A model generated the notes under the pieces. It worked only from the letters and a program-made list of their open reading frames with translations, did no database searches and had not been told where the DNA came from. A stretch of 64,000 nucleotides of DNA, taken from assembly GCA_041394705.1 (NCBI GenBank), contig JAWKHS010000012.1, forward strand, positions 1-64,000. The letters are read 5' to 3'. The position numbers and the translations under genes were made by a program. Below, one piece after another: positions 50,875-59,037 of this stretch; position 1 is the stretch's first letter, and each line of letters starts with the position of its first letter. The DNA comes from Vicinamibacterales bacterium (GTDB taxonomy: Bacteria; Acidobacteriota; Vicinamibacteria; Vicinamibacterales; UBA2999).

Positions 50875-50908
50875 GATGTCAATATGATATCACTCCGACA
50901 TCAGGAGG
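50875..50908 (+). promoter_or_regulatory. promoter and probable operator of the SPFH-Arc operon
   Basis: TATGAT at 50883-50888 is a good -10. It is bracketed by an inverted repeat, GATGTC at 50875-50880 and GACATC at 50897-50902, and overlaps the palindrome TGATATCA at 50885-50892. AGGAGG at 50903-50908 is the RBS for GTG 50917. The Arc-type protein made by the second gene is the obvious candidate to bind here. Confidence 0.55.
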
Positions 50909-50916
50909 CACACCGC

Positions 50917-51786
50917 GTGATCAGAGAGCGAGACTACCCAGGGCTTGCCGGCCTTCCCGTGCTGCTGCTCGTGATCGCGAGCGGGGCCGTCCTCATCTGG
51001 CGACTCGTCGAGAGCGCACGGGCAGCGAGCCCGCTGGGCATCCTGGCGTGCGCCCTCGGCCTGGCCCTGGCCGCGCTCGTCGCGGCCGGCCTGTTCATGG
51101 TGAACCCGAACGAGGGCCGCGTCCTGCAGCTCTTTGGCGCGTACGCCGGCACGGCGAAGACCCCCGGCCTCCGGTGGGCGAACCCGTTCTTCTCGAAGCG
51201 TCAGGTGTCGATGCGAGTCCGCAACTTCGACAGCGAGCACCTGAAAGTGAACGACAACGACGGCAACCCCATCGAGATCGGGGCCGTCGTGGTCTGGAAG
51301 GTGGTGGACACGGCCGAAGCCGTCTTCGAGGTGGACGACTACGAGAACTACGTGCACGTGCAGACCGAAGCCGCGCTCCGGAACCTGGCCACCAGCTACC
51401 CGTACGACGCCCACGACGACGCCCACACCTCCCTCAGGGGCCACACGGCCGTCGTGGCCGACCACCTGAAGCACGAAGTGCAGGACCGCCTGGCCAAGGC
51501 CGGGGTGCAGGTCATCGAGGCCCGCATCAGCCACGTGGCCTACGCCCCCGAGATCGCGGCCGCCATGCTGCAGCGGCAGCAGGCGGGCGCGATCATCGCC
51601 GCGCGCCAGCGGATCGTCGAGGGCGCCGTCGGCATGGTGGAGATGGCGCTCGGCCAGCTGTCGTCCAAGTCGATCGTCGCGCTCGACGACGAGCGGCGGG
51701 CGGCCATGGTCAGCAACCTCCTGGTCGTGCTGTGCGGCGAACGCGGCGCGCAGCCCATCGTCAACACGGGCACGATCTACCAGTGA
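50917..51786 (+). CDS. SPFH (band 7/prohibitin) domain membrane protein
   Basis: This 289-aa protein has two N-terminal hydrophobic helices (about 14-34 and 40-62) and an SPFH domain (about 65-250) starting VNPNEGRVLQLFGAYAG and containing VVWKVVDTAEAVFEVDDYENYV. SPFH proteins form large membrane-attached cages or microdomains. An ATG at 50884 is in frame but lies inside the -10 box; GTG at 50917 has AGGAGG 8 nt upstream and is preferred. It ends 3 nt before an Arc-type DNA-binding gene. Confidence 0.9.
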   Translation: MIRERDYPGLAGLPVLLLVIASGAVLIWRLVESARAASPLGILACALGLALAALVAAGLFMVNPNEGRVLQLFGAYAGTAKTPGLRWANPFFSKRQVSMRVRNFDSEHLKVNDNDGNPIEIGAVVVWKVVDTAEAVFEVDDYENYVHVQTEAALRNLATSYPYDAHDDAHTSLRGHTAVVADHLKHEVQDRLAKAGVQVIEARISHVAYAPEIAAAMLQRQQAGAIIAARQRIVEGAVGMVEMALGQLSSKSIVALDDERRAAMVSNLLVVLCGERGAQPIVNTGTIYQ

Positions 51787-51789
51787 CGC

Positions 51790-51984
51790 GTGGCCGACCG
51801 TAAGGCGTTCCTGCTTCGCGTCGACCCGGCGCTGCTCGACGCGCTGCAGCGCTGGGCCGACGACGACCTGCGCAGCCTCAACGGACAGATCGAGTTCCTC
51901 CTGCGCCAGGCGCTGCAGCAGGCCGGGCGCGGCCGGGTCGACCGCCCGCCCCGGGCCGCTCGTCCTCCGTCCCGCACCGATTGA
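51790..51984 (+). CDS. Arc-type ribbon-helix-helix DNA-binding protein
   Basis: This 64-aa protein starts MADRKAFLLRVDPALLDALQRWADDDLRSLNGQIEFLLRQAL, shown here only as its key parts: the beta strand KAFLLRVD and the helix motif SLNGQIEFLL, matching the Arc/RHH fold (residues 4-45). A basic Arg/Pro tail follows. Such small RHH proteins bind palindromic DNA as dimers and often repress their own operon. The gene begins 3 nt after the SPFH stop. It is not a clear toxin-antitoxin pair because no toxin is next to it. Confidence 0.88.
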   Translation: MADRKAFLLRVDPALLDALQRWADDDLRSLNGQIEFLLRQALQQAGRGRVDRPPRAARPPSRTD

Positions 51985-52080
51985 TCCGGGTTCCTGGCCG
52001 CTCGACGGGTCCCGCCGCACGGCCCACCGACCGGCGCCGTCCAACGCTCGTGGACGGCGCCGCGTCTGGCGCCGAGCAGC

Positions 52081-53388
52081 GTGGAGCCTCGCGTGCCCGA
52101 CATCGAAGACGACCTCGCCTCCCTGCGCCTGCCCCCTGGCGCCGCCCCGCGGCGGCGACGGCGCCTGCCCCTGTGGATTGCCGTCGGTGCCGTGCTGCTG
52201 ATGGGCCTCGCCTGGGCCCTGCGCGACGGCCGGCCGGCCGTGGAGACGGCGCCGGTCGCCATCGACGGCGGCCCTGGCCCGGGCGAGCCCGTGCTCACGG
52301 CCGCCGGGTACGTGGTCGCCCGGCGCCGGGCCGTCGTCTCGGCGAAGATCCAGGGCCGCCTCGAGCGCCTCGACGTGGAAGAGGGCTCCCGGGTCGAGGA
52401 TGGCGCCGTCTTCGCCCGCCTGGAGAGCGCCGACTACGCCGCCGCCGTTGCGCGGGCCCGGGCGTCGGTGGACCGTGCGGCCGCGCAGGTGGTCGCCGCG
52501 CAGGCCCAGATCGCGGCGGCCGATGCCGCCATCGTCAGGGCCGACGCGGACCTGGCCGAGGCCCGTCGGCAGCGGGACGTCGCCGAGCGCCTGGCGCGCG
52601 AGGCCGTGGTGTCGACCGACCAACGGGATGCGGCCAGGAGCCGCGTACACGTGGCCGAGGCCGTCGCCGGCCAGGCCCGGGCCGAGCGTCGCCGGGTGGA
52701 GGCCGACCTGGCGCGCACCGATGCGGAGCAGGCGCAGGCGCGCGCCGACCTGGGCTTCGCGACCGCCCAACTCCAGAACACCGTCATCCGCGCGCCGTTC
52801 ACGGGGACCGTGGTCCGCAAGATGGCGGAGGTCGGAGAGAGCGTGGCGCCCATCCCGCCGGGCGTGAACATCTCCACCGCGTCGGGCGCGATCGTGGCCC
52901 TTGCGGACCTCGACACGCTCGAGGTGGAGACCGACGTCGCGGAAGCCAACGTCGCCCGCCTCGTGCCGGACCAGCCGGCCGACGTCGTGGTCGAGGCCTT
53001 CCCGGACTCGACGTTCAAGGGCGTGCTCCGGCAGGTCATCCCGACGGCCGACCGCACGCGCGCCACGGTGATGGTGAAGGTGACCATCCTGCAGCGCGAC
53101 GCGCGCCTCAAGCCCGAGATGAGCGCGAAGGTCACCTTCGTGGCGCCGCCGACCGCCGGCGCCGCGCCGCGGCGGCTGACGGTGCCCCGGAGTGCCGTCG
53201 TCGGCGACGGCGGCGACGCGCACGTGTTCGTCGTGCGCGACGGCGTCGCGACCCGGACGGCCGTGCGGCTGGGGGGCGGAGACGCGGCGCAGGCCGTCGT
53301 CGCCGACGGCCTCACCGGCACCGACGTGGTCATCGTCCGCCCGCCGTCGTCGATTGTCGATGGCACCCGCGTGAAAGTCGCCCCGTGA
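52081..53388 (+). CDS. periplasmic adaptor (HlyD/MacA-type membrane fusion protein)
   Basis: This 435-aa protein has a membrane helix (about 33-50), lipoyl half motifs (RLERLDVEEGSRVEDGAVFA, about 97, and APFTGTVVRKMAEVGESV, about 238), a coiled-coil hairpin of Ala/Arg/Glu (about 120-235) and a C-terminal beta-barrel part. It should link the inner-membrane permeases encoded next to an outer-membrane channel that is not in the window. The GTG at 52081 or 52093 may be the start. It overlaps the ATPase gene by 4 bp. The 96 bp before it hold nothing that I can support. Confidence 0.92.
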   Translation: MEPRVPDIEDDLASLRLPPGAAPRRRRRLPLWIAVGAVLLMGLAWALRDGRPAVETAPVAIDGGPGPGEPVLTAAGYVVARRRAVVSAKIQGRLERLDVEEGSRVEDGAVFARLESADYAAAVARARASVDRAAAQVVAAQAQIAAADAAIVRADADLAEARRQRDVAERLAREAVVSTDQRDAARSRVHVAEAVAGQARAERRRVEADLARTDAEQAQARADLGFATAQLQNTVIRAPFTGTVVRKMAEVGESVAPIPPGVNISTASGAIVALADLDTLEVETDVAEANVARLVPDQPADVVVEAFPDSTFKGVLRQVIPTADRTRATVMVKVTILQRDARLKPEMSAKVTFVAPPTAGAAPRRLTVPRSAVVGDGGDAHVFVVRDGVATRTAVRLGGGDAAQAVVADGLTGTDVVIVRPPSSIVDGTRVKVAP

Positions 53389-54116
53389 CCGCGAACGGCC
53401 AGCCTCCAGCGGTCGTCGTCGAGGACGTCCGGAAGGTCTACCGCCGGGACCGCCAGGAAATCGTCGTGCTGGACGGCCTGAGCCTGACCGTGCCGGCCGG
53501 GGAGTTCGTCGCGCTCATGGGCCCGTCCGGCTCGGGAAAGACCACGCTGCTGAACCTGATCGCGGGCATCGACCGGCCCACGAGCGGCCGGTTGGTGGTC
53601 GCGGGCACCGAGCTGGGCACGCTGTCGGAGAACGAGCTGTCCAGCTGGCGCAGCCGCCACATCGGGTTCATCTTCCAGTTCTACAACCTGATCCCGGTGC
53701 TGACGGCCCTCGAGAACGTGGAGCTCCCGCTGCTCCTCACGCCGCTCGCCGCGCGCGAGCGGCGGGAACGGGCTCGGACGGCGCTCCGGGTGGTCGGGTT
53801 GGCGGATCGGGCCTCACACGTCCCGCGGCAGCTGTCGGGTGGCCAGGAGCAGCGCGTCGCCATCGCCAGGGCGATCGTGACCGACCCGGCCGTGCTCGTC
53901 GCCGACGAACCGACCGGCGATCTCGACGCCCGCAGCGCCGAGGACGTCCTCTCGCTGCTCGACGTCCTCAACCGGCAGTTCGGCAAGACGATCGTGATGG
54001 TGACGCACGACCCGCGCGCGGCGGCGCGGGCCCACACCGAACGGCATCTCGAGAAGGGCGTGTTGAGCCGGAGCGTCACGCGGCACGGTCCACCGGTGGC
54101 GGAAGCCGCGCCATGA
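53385..54116 (+). CDS. ABC transporter ATP-binding protein, LolD/MacB type
   Basis: This 243-aa ATPase has Walker A GPSGSGKTT (about 46), the Q loop in FIFQFYNLIP (about 96), the signature LSGGQEQRVAIARA (about 146), Walker B VLVADEPTGDLD (about 168) and the H loop VMVTHD (about 202). This is the LolD/MacB/FtsE subgroup that powers mechanotransmission permeases. It overlaps the adaptor and the next permease by 4 bp each, so one operon encodes a full system. Confidence 0.96.
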   Translation: MTANGQPPAVVVEDVRKVYRRDRQEIVVLDGLSLTVPAGEFVALMGPSGSGKTTLLNLIAGIDRPTSGRLVVAGTELGTLSENELSSWRSRHIGFIFQFYNLIPVLTALENVELPLLLTPLAARERRERARTALRVVGLADRASHVPRQLSGGQEQRVAIARAIVTDPAVLVADEPTGDLDARSAEDVLSLLDVLNRQFGKTIVMVTHDPRAAARAHTERHLEKGVLSRSVTRHGPPVAEAAP

Positions 54117-55300
54117 AATTCCTGCCCTACGTCGTCAAGCACCTGCGGCACACCTGGCTGCGGACGGCCAGCACGATCGCGGGCATGGCGCTCTGCGTGT
54201 TCCTCATCTGCACGCTGCAGACGATCCTCGGCGCGATGGACCAGAACATCAGGAGCGCCGCGCCCGATCGCCTCGCGACGCGTCACGCCGTGAGCATCGT
54301 GTTCAACATGCCGTATGCCTACGGTGCCCGCATCCGCGCGGTCCCGGGCGTCCGCCGCGTGGCCCCGCTCGTCTTCTTCGGCGGGCTGATGGGCAGCACC
54401 ACGCAGGACTTCGCCAACTTCTTCGCGAACTTCGCGGTGGATCCCGAGCCGTTCTTCGCGATGTATCCGGAGTACGGGATGCCCCCGGCCCAGATGCAGG
54501 CGTTCCTGGCCGACCGCCGGGGCGCCGTCCTTGGGCGCGACCTCGCCGAGAAGTTCGGCTGGACGATCGGCAGCACGTTCCAGCTGGAGAGCTTCATCCC
54601 GCCGTACCGTACCGGGCGGCCGTTCGAGTTCGTCGTGCGGGCCATCTTCGATGCCGATCGCGCCCGCTACCCCGGCACGAACGAGATGCAGATGTTCTTC
54701 CACTTCGACTACCTGTACGAGTCGACGCGCCGCCGCACGGGCGTCGGCAACTTCATGGTGCAGGTGGCGGACCCGGCGCGGGCGGCACTCGTGGCCAAGG
54801 CCATCGACGCCTCGTTCGAGAACTCAGATGTCCAGACCCGCACGGAGTCCGAGGCGGCGTTCCTGCAGAGCTTCGCGGAGCTGGCCGGCAACCTGGTGCT
54901 CCTGCTGAACGGGATCGGCCTCGCCGTGGCCTTCACGGTGCTCCTCGTCACCGCGAACACGATGAGCATGGCCGTCCGCGAGCGGCGCACGGAGATCGCC
55001 GTCCTGAAGACGCTCGGCTTCTCGAGCGCCCGCGTGATGAGTCTCATCGTCGCGGAGGCCGCGATCCTGTCGGCCACGGCGGGGGTGCTCGGCGTCGGCC
55101 TGGCCCGGGTGCTCGTGACGCATGTGGACGAGATCCCGTTCCTCGGCGCCGCGCTCGGCCAGTTCCCGCCGCTGGCCCTGCCGGCCGGGTTGTCGGCCGC
55201 CATGGTGGGCGTCTCGCTCGCGCTCGGTCTGGCGGCCAGCCTCGTCCCCGCGTGGAACGCGTACCGGGCCGCGATCGTGGACGCGTTGAGGGCCGCATGA
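54113..55300 (+). CDS. MacB/FtsX-like ABC permease
   Basis: This 395-aa protein has an N-terminal helix (about 17-38), a periplasmic domain (about 45-265) and three C-terminal helices with MSMAVRERRTEIAVLKTLGF (about 283), the FtsX signature. ATG overlaps the ATPase stop by 4 bp (ATGA). It probably pairs with the second permease as a heterodimer. Confidence 0.94.
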   Translation: MKFLPYVVKHLRHTWLRTASTIAGMALCVFLICTLQTILGAMDQNIRSAAPDRLATRHAVSIVFNMPYAYGARIRAVPGVRRVAPLVFFGGLMGSTTQDFANFFANFAVDPEPFFAMYPEYGMPPAQMQAFLADRRGAVLGRDLAEKFGWTIGSTFQLESFIPPYRTGRPFEFVVRAIFDADRARYPGTNEMQMFFHFDYLYESTRRRTGVGNFMVQVADPARAALVAKAIDASFENSDVQTRTESEAAFLQSFAELAGNLVLLLNGIGLAVAFTVLLVTANTMSMAVRERRTEIAVLKTLGFSSARVMSLIVAEAAILSATAGVLGVGLARVLVTHVDEIPFLGAALGQFPPLALPAGLSAAMVGVSLALGLAASLVPAWNAYRAAIVDALRAA

Positions 55301-55382
55301 TCGCCAGCCGCGGCGTGGCGATCGCCCGGCGCCGGCCGCCGGGCCCGGGGGCGACCGGCGATGGCCGGCGGGAGGCGGGACG

Positions 55383-56543
55383 ATGAGGCTGCCCTTTGGC
55401 TACAACGTCCGCAACCTGATCGTCCGCTGGCGGGTGACGGTGCTCGCCATCGGCGCCATCGGGCTCGTCGTGGCGGTGCTCGTGGTGCTGGCGGCGATGG
55501 CGAACGGCTTCCGGCAGGCGCTCCGGGCGACCGGATCGGTCGAGAACGCCGTCCTCACGCAGCGCGGGTCGACGGGCGAGCTCACGTCGGGAATCTCGTT
55601 CGACAACGCCCGCGCCGTGATGGTGGACTCGCGCGTGGCCCGCGACGATCGAGGGGTACCGCTCGCCTCGCCCGAGATCTTCGTGGTGGCGAGCCTGCCG
55701 CGCCGGACCGGGCCAATCGCGAACGTCAGCCTGCGCGGCGTGACGGACGCCGCGTTCACGGTGCGGCACGGCGTGCGCATCGTGGAGGGCCGCCGCTTCA
55801 CGCGCGGCCTGCCGGAGATCATCGTGGGCCGGAAGGTCCTGGCGCGGTATGCGGGTGTCGCCGTCGGACAGCGCCTGCGGATGCAGCGGCGGGACTGGAC
55901 GATCACGGGAGTGTTCGAGGCGAACGGCGGCGGCTTCGAGAGCGAGATCTGGGGCGACCTCGACGTCCTCGGCCCAGCCTTCCAGCGGCGCGGCGGCTAC
56001 CAGTCGGTCACGCTGCGCCTGCGGTCGCCCGCCGATGTCGGCGCCTTCCACCAGGACCTGACGAAGAACCCGAGGATGCAGGTCCAGCTGATCCAGGAGC
56101 GGAAGTACTACGACGATCAGTCGGCGCAGGTCTCGGCGCCGCTCCTCGCGCTCGCGGTGTTCGTTGCGCTCGTGATGGGCGTCGGCGCCGTCTTCGGGGC
56201 CATGAACACGATGTATGCGATCGTCGCGTCGCGCACGCGGGAGATCGGGACGCTGCGCGCGCTCGGCTTCTCGCGGGCCAGCATCCTCCTGTCGTTCGTG
56301 ATCGAATCGACGCTCCTGGCACTGGCCGGAGGCCTGCTGGGGTGTGCGCTCGCCGTGCCGGCCAACGGCCTGTCGTCGGCCGCCGGCGGCGCGAACTTCG
56401 CCGAGGTGTCCTTCGCGTTCCAGGTGACCCCGGCCGCGATCGCGGCGGGGCTCGGACTGGCGCTCGTCATCGGAGTGGCCGGCGGACTGCTGCCGGCGTG
56501 GCGCGCGTCGCGCGTGCCCATCACGGCCGCGCTGCGCTCGTGA
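55383..56543 (+). CDS. MacB/FtsX-like ABC permease
   Basis: This 386-aa protein has the same layout as the preceding permease: a first helix (about 20-42), an extracytoplasmic domain and three C-terminal helices with YAIVASRTREIGTLRALGF (about 278). It is separated from the previous permease by 82 nt, which contain no promoter that I can identify, and GGGAGG lies close to the ATG. It completes the adaptor/ATPase/permease/permease set. The exported substrate is unknown. Confidence 0.94.
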   Translation: MRLPFGYNVRNLIVRWRVTVLAIGAIGLVVAVLVVLAAMANGFRQALRATGSVENAVLTQRGSTGELTSGISFDNARAVMVDSRVARDDRGVPLASPEIFVVASLPRRTGPIANVSLRGVTDAAFTVRHGVRIVEGRRFTRGLPEIIVGRKVLARYAGVAVGQRLRMQRRDWTITGVFEANGGGFESEIWGDLDVLGPAFQRRGGYQSVTLRLRSPADVGAFHQDLTKNPRMQVQLIQERKYYDDQSAQVSAPLLALAVFVALVMGVGAVFGAMNTMYAIVASRTREIGTLRALGFSRASILLSFVIESTLLALAGGLLGCALAVPANGLSSAAGGANFAEVSFAFQVTPAAIAAGLGLALVIGVAGGLLPAWRASRVPITAALRS

Positions 56544-56546
56544 GCG

Positions 56547-56768
56547 CTAGCTTTCTTCTTCGAAGCCCTCTTCCATCGGCAGCGGCCGCGTGGCGGGGCG
56601 CAGGGCTTCGCGGTGGTCGTAGATGGGCACGTCGCGCACGTGCAGCGGGCTCGAGCAGCCCGGCGCCTTGACGTCGACGATGACCGTCACCGGACTGCCG
56701 CCCGTGCCTTCGCGGAACGCCAGGCGGCAGCCGCAGGCGAGATGAGCGTGCGTGAAACCCTTCAGCAT
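56547..56768 (-). CDS. small three-Cys protein of unknown function
   Basis: This 73-aa protein has HLACGCRLAFREG near the start (Cys 12 and 14) and a third Cys in KAPGCSSPLHVRD (about 38), then an acidic end MEEGFEEES. The Cys pattern hints at a metal or disulfide site. Composition and a strong TATGAT box 12 nt upstream on the minus strand support a real gene. It is convergent with the ABC operon (4 bp apart). I recognise no family. Confidence 0.65.
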   Translation of the reverse strand: MLKGFTHAHLACGCRLAFREGTGGSPVTVIVDVKAPGCSSPLHVRDVPIYDHREALRPATRPLPMEEGFEEES

Positions 56769-56780
56769 CGACCTGCGGGC

Positions 56781-56786
56781 ATCATA
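56781..56786 (-). promoter_or_regulatory. -10 box of the three-Cys gene
   Basis: TATGAT on the minus strand, 12 nt before the ATG at 56768. Confidence 0.4.
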
Positions 56787-56809
56787 CTACAGGGCCCGCG
56801 ACGCGCCGC

Positions 56810-57448
56810 TCACATCAACGCCTTGATCTCACGCTCGAACTGCGCCTTCGGTGCAATACCGAGATGCCGCTTGCAGACCTTGCCGTCGCGGCTGATCAGG
56901 AACGACGCGGGAATGCCGTAGATCGGCCCGTACGCATCCTGGACGTCGTCGTGGCCGAGCCCCAGCAGCACGGGGTAGTTGATCTTGTACTGATCCGCGA
57001 AGGCCTTCGCCTTGTCGGCCGTGTCGTCCACCGAGAGTCCCACGACCACGAGGTCGTCCTTGTACTGCTGCTGCAGTTCGACGAAGCCCGGGATCTCCGC
57101 CTTGCACGGGCCACACCAGGTGGCCCAGAAGTTCAGCAGCACCACCTTGCCCTTGTAGGCGCTGAGCGACTGCGACGTGCCGTCGATCGTCGGGAGCGTG
57201 AAGTCGGAGGCGGGTTTCGCGTCGGCCATGCAGGCTGCGTCCCCGGCCTGCGCCTCGTCGGCCAGCGTGGAGGCGTGCGCGGCCACCGGTTCCATGAGCG
57301 GCGCCGAGACGGACAGCCCCTCGGAGTCCTCGTAGGCGTCCCACGTGAACGGGAGGCTCAGACCCACGAGGCCGAGCACGGTCGCGACGATCGCGACGGC
57401 GCGCACGGTTCCACGACTGCGAGCGGCGGTGGTTCCGGTGTCCATCAT
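56810..57448 (-). CDS. TlpA-like membrane-anchored thioredoxin
   Basis: This 212-aa protein has one N-terminal membrane helix (about 16-36) and a periplasmic TlpA/AhpC-TSA domain (about 78-210) with the redox pair in NFWATWCGPCKAEIP (CGPC about 109-112) and a later GIPASFLI with the cis-Pro. It can reduce or make disulfides outside the membrane. Extra Cys at about 73 and 194 are present. It starts one base after the anti-sigma stop, so it belongs to the sigma/anti-sigma operon and could be an effector of that response. Confidence 0.92.
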   Translation of the reverse strand: MMDTGTTAARSRGTVRAVAIVATVLGLVGLSLPFTWDAYEDSEGLSVSAPLMEPVAAHASTLADEAQAGDAACMADAKPASDFTLPTIDGTSQSLSAYKGKVVLLNFWATWCGPCKAEIPGFVELQQQYKDDLVVVGLSVDDTADKAKAFADQYKINYPVLLGLGHDDVQDAYGPIYGIPASFLISRDGKVCKRHLGIAPKAQFEREIKALM

Positions 57449-57449
57449 G

Positions 57450-58205
57450 TCATTCTGCCCCAAGACCAACGGCCGCCGCCACCGCGGTTGCGCCGGCCGG
57501 CGCGACCACCACATAGGTCGTCCCGGCTCGCTCCACGACCCGCGCCAGGCGCCCGAACGCCGCGACGGTCCCGGCGGCCGCCTGGCGGCGTCCCAGCACG
57601 AACACCGACACCGGCTGGCCGTCGACCCGGTAGAGGGCGTGGGGCACCCACCCGTCGCCGTAGAGGCATTCGCGCACGGCCACCAGCCGCGCGCGGCCGC
57701 CGGCGGACGGCACGGGCAGGTCCACGTCTTCGCCGTTGAGGAGCCGGACCCGGGCGTGGGCGGCGTCCGCCTCGAGCGCCGGGTGATCGTCGCCGCCGTC
57801 GATCACGAAGCATTTCAAGTGATCGAGCGTCAACTGCGCGGCGAGCAGTACCGAGGAATGGCCGGTGGCCCAAGTGAGGCCCGCGACGGCCGTCAGGACC
57901 ACCGCGGCCGCCGCGGCGAAGGCGGTGAATCGCGCCGCCGGCCGCGGCGGCCGCGGCGCCGCCGCGCGCTCGACCGCGGCGCGGAGGCCATCGGGCAGGG
58001 GGTCGGCCAGCGTGGAGCGCCGGCTGACGAGCAGGGCACGCACGGCGCCCTGGAGTTCGGCGGCCCTGCGGCACGCGGGACACGCGTCCAGGTGCGCCTG
58101 CACCATCGCGGCCGTCGCCGGCTGGGCTTCGCCGTCCACGAACGGGGGCAGCGCCGCCTCAATCTGGCGACAGTCGACCGCCTGCCCCTCGGACTCCCTC
58201 GTCAT
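57450..58205 (-). CDS. zinc-finger anti-sigma factor
   Basis: This 251-aa protein has an N-terminal zf-HC2 domain with the H-x3-C-x2-C motif QAHLDACPACRR (about 36-47), one membrane helix (about 92-110) and a periplasmic domain with two more Cys (in HLKCFVIDG and VRECLYGDG) that could form a disulfide. That domain could sense redox state, which suits the TlpA neighbour. GGGAGGGAG lies next to the ATG, which overlaps the sigma gene stop by 4 bp. Confidence 0.9.
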   Translation of the reverse strand: MTRESEGQAVDCRQIEAALPPFVDGEAQPATAAMVQAHLDACPACRRAAELQGAVRALLVSRRSTLADPLPDGLRAAVERAAAPRPPRPAARFTAFAAAAAVVLTAVAGLTWATGHSSVLLAAQLTLDHLKCFVIDGGDDHPALEADAAHARVRLLNGEDVDLPVPSAGGRARLVAVRECLYGDGWVPHALYRVDGQPVSVFVLGRRQAAAGTVAAFGRLARVVERAGTTYVVVAPAGATAVAAAVGLGAE

Positions 58206-58798
58206 GCTCCCTCCCCCACGGCGACCCCGGAGGGCCGTGCCTGCGCGAGCCGCTCGCGCAGGGCCGCGTGCAGCAGTTTCCGACCGCGGGAGATCCGTGA
58301 CATCACGGTGCCGATCGGCACGGCGAGCGCATCGGCGATCTCCGAATACGACAGGTCCTCGACGTCCCGCAGCCACACGGCCTCGCGGAATACGGCGGGC
58401 AGGGCGTCGAGCGCCTCGCGAATCTCGACGTCGGCGGCGCGCTTGAGGAGCGAGGCTTCGGGCGTCTCATCGTCGACGAGGCCGCCCTTCCCCGTCTCGA
58501 CCGCGAGGTCCAGCGTGTCGCTGTCGAACGACACCCGCGCGCGCGCGGCATCGCGGCGCGAGTTGCGCCACGTGTTGTGGAGGATCGTGTAGAGCCACGC
58601 CTTCAGGTTGGTGCCCGGCTGGAAGCGTTCGCGCGCCCGGATGGCCTTGAGGTAGGTCTCCTGGACGAGATCCCGCGCGGCATCGCCGTTCCGCGTCAGA
58701 CGGACCGCCGTGCCGTACAACCCGTTCATCAACGCGAGCGCGTCGTCCATCGCGAATCCGCCGGCATCGGTGTGGAGGGAGTCACGACGTCGGAACAC
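58202..58798 (-). CDS. ECF RNA polymerase sigma factor
   Basis: This 198-aa protein has sigma region 2 (AVRLTRNGDAARDLVQETYLKAI, about 31-53, with WLYTILHNTWRNSRRD) and region 4 (LPAVFREAVWLRDVEDLSY, then IADALAVPIGTVMSRISRGRK). It is the first gene of a sigma/anti-sigma/TlpA operon. GGGAGG lies about 4 nt before the GTG at 58798; an ATG at 58750 is an alternative. TATACT (58900-58895, minus) is a possible -10 about 100 nt upstream. Confidence 0.92.
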   Translation of the reverse strand: MFRRRDSLHTDAGGFAMDDALALMNGLYGTAVRLTRNGDAARDLVQETYLKAIRARERFQPGTNLKAWLYTILHNTWRNSRRDAARARVSFDSDTLDLAVETGKGGLVDDETPEASLLKRAADVEIREALDALPAVFREAVWLRDVEDLSYSEIADALAVPIGTVMSRISRGRKLLHAALRERLAQARPSGVAVGEGA

Positions 58799-58894
58799 GG
58801 CCCTCCCTGCGACGCGGTCGTGGAGAAGAACCCCAACCGGGTTCCGCCTATTCCCGGCCGCTCGGGATGATGAATCGCGCGTCGGCGCGTCTCA

Positions 58895-58900
58895 AGTATA
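58895..58900 (-). promoter_or_regulatory. possible -10 box of the ECF sigma operon
   Basis: TATACT on the minus strand. It is about 97 nt upstream of the GTG at 58798 and has no clear -35. Confidence 0.35.
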
Positions 58901-58964
58901 GGACAGGCCGCGAAGGTCCGGAACTTGCTTCGCCCGTGCCGGTGCGTGCGCCTACGCTCCGGGG

Positions 58965-58970
58965 TAAGAT
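58965..58970 (+). promoter_or_regulatory. possible -10 box of the outer membrane protein gene
   Basis: TAAGAT, 67 nt before the ATG at 59038. The rest of the 239-bp divergent gap shows no other site that I can support. Confidence 0.35.
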
Positions 58971-59037
58971 GCCCGAAGCGCCGGCGCCCGGTGTTCGACC
59001 GCCGCGACGTCCTTCGGATTCTCGAGGAGTTCTTCGT

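Noticed and set aside
50884..50916. ATG start for the SPFH gene at 50884
   Set aside because: It lies inside the TATGAT -10 box, so the transcript would begin after it; GTG 50917 has a strong RBS.
51790..51984. Arc-type gene as an antitoxin
   Set aside because: No toxin-like gene is adjacent; the SPFH protein is not a known toxin, so self-regulation of the operon is the simpler reading.
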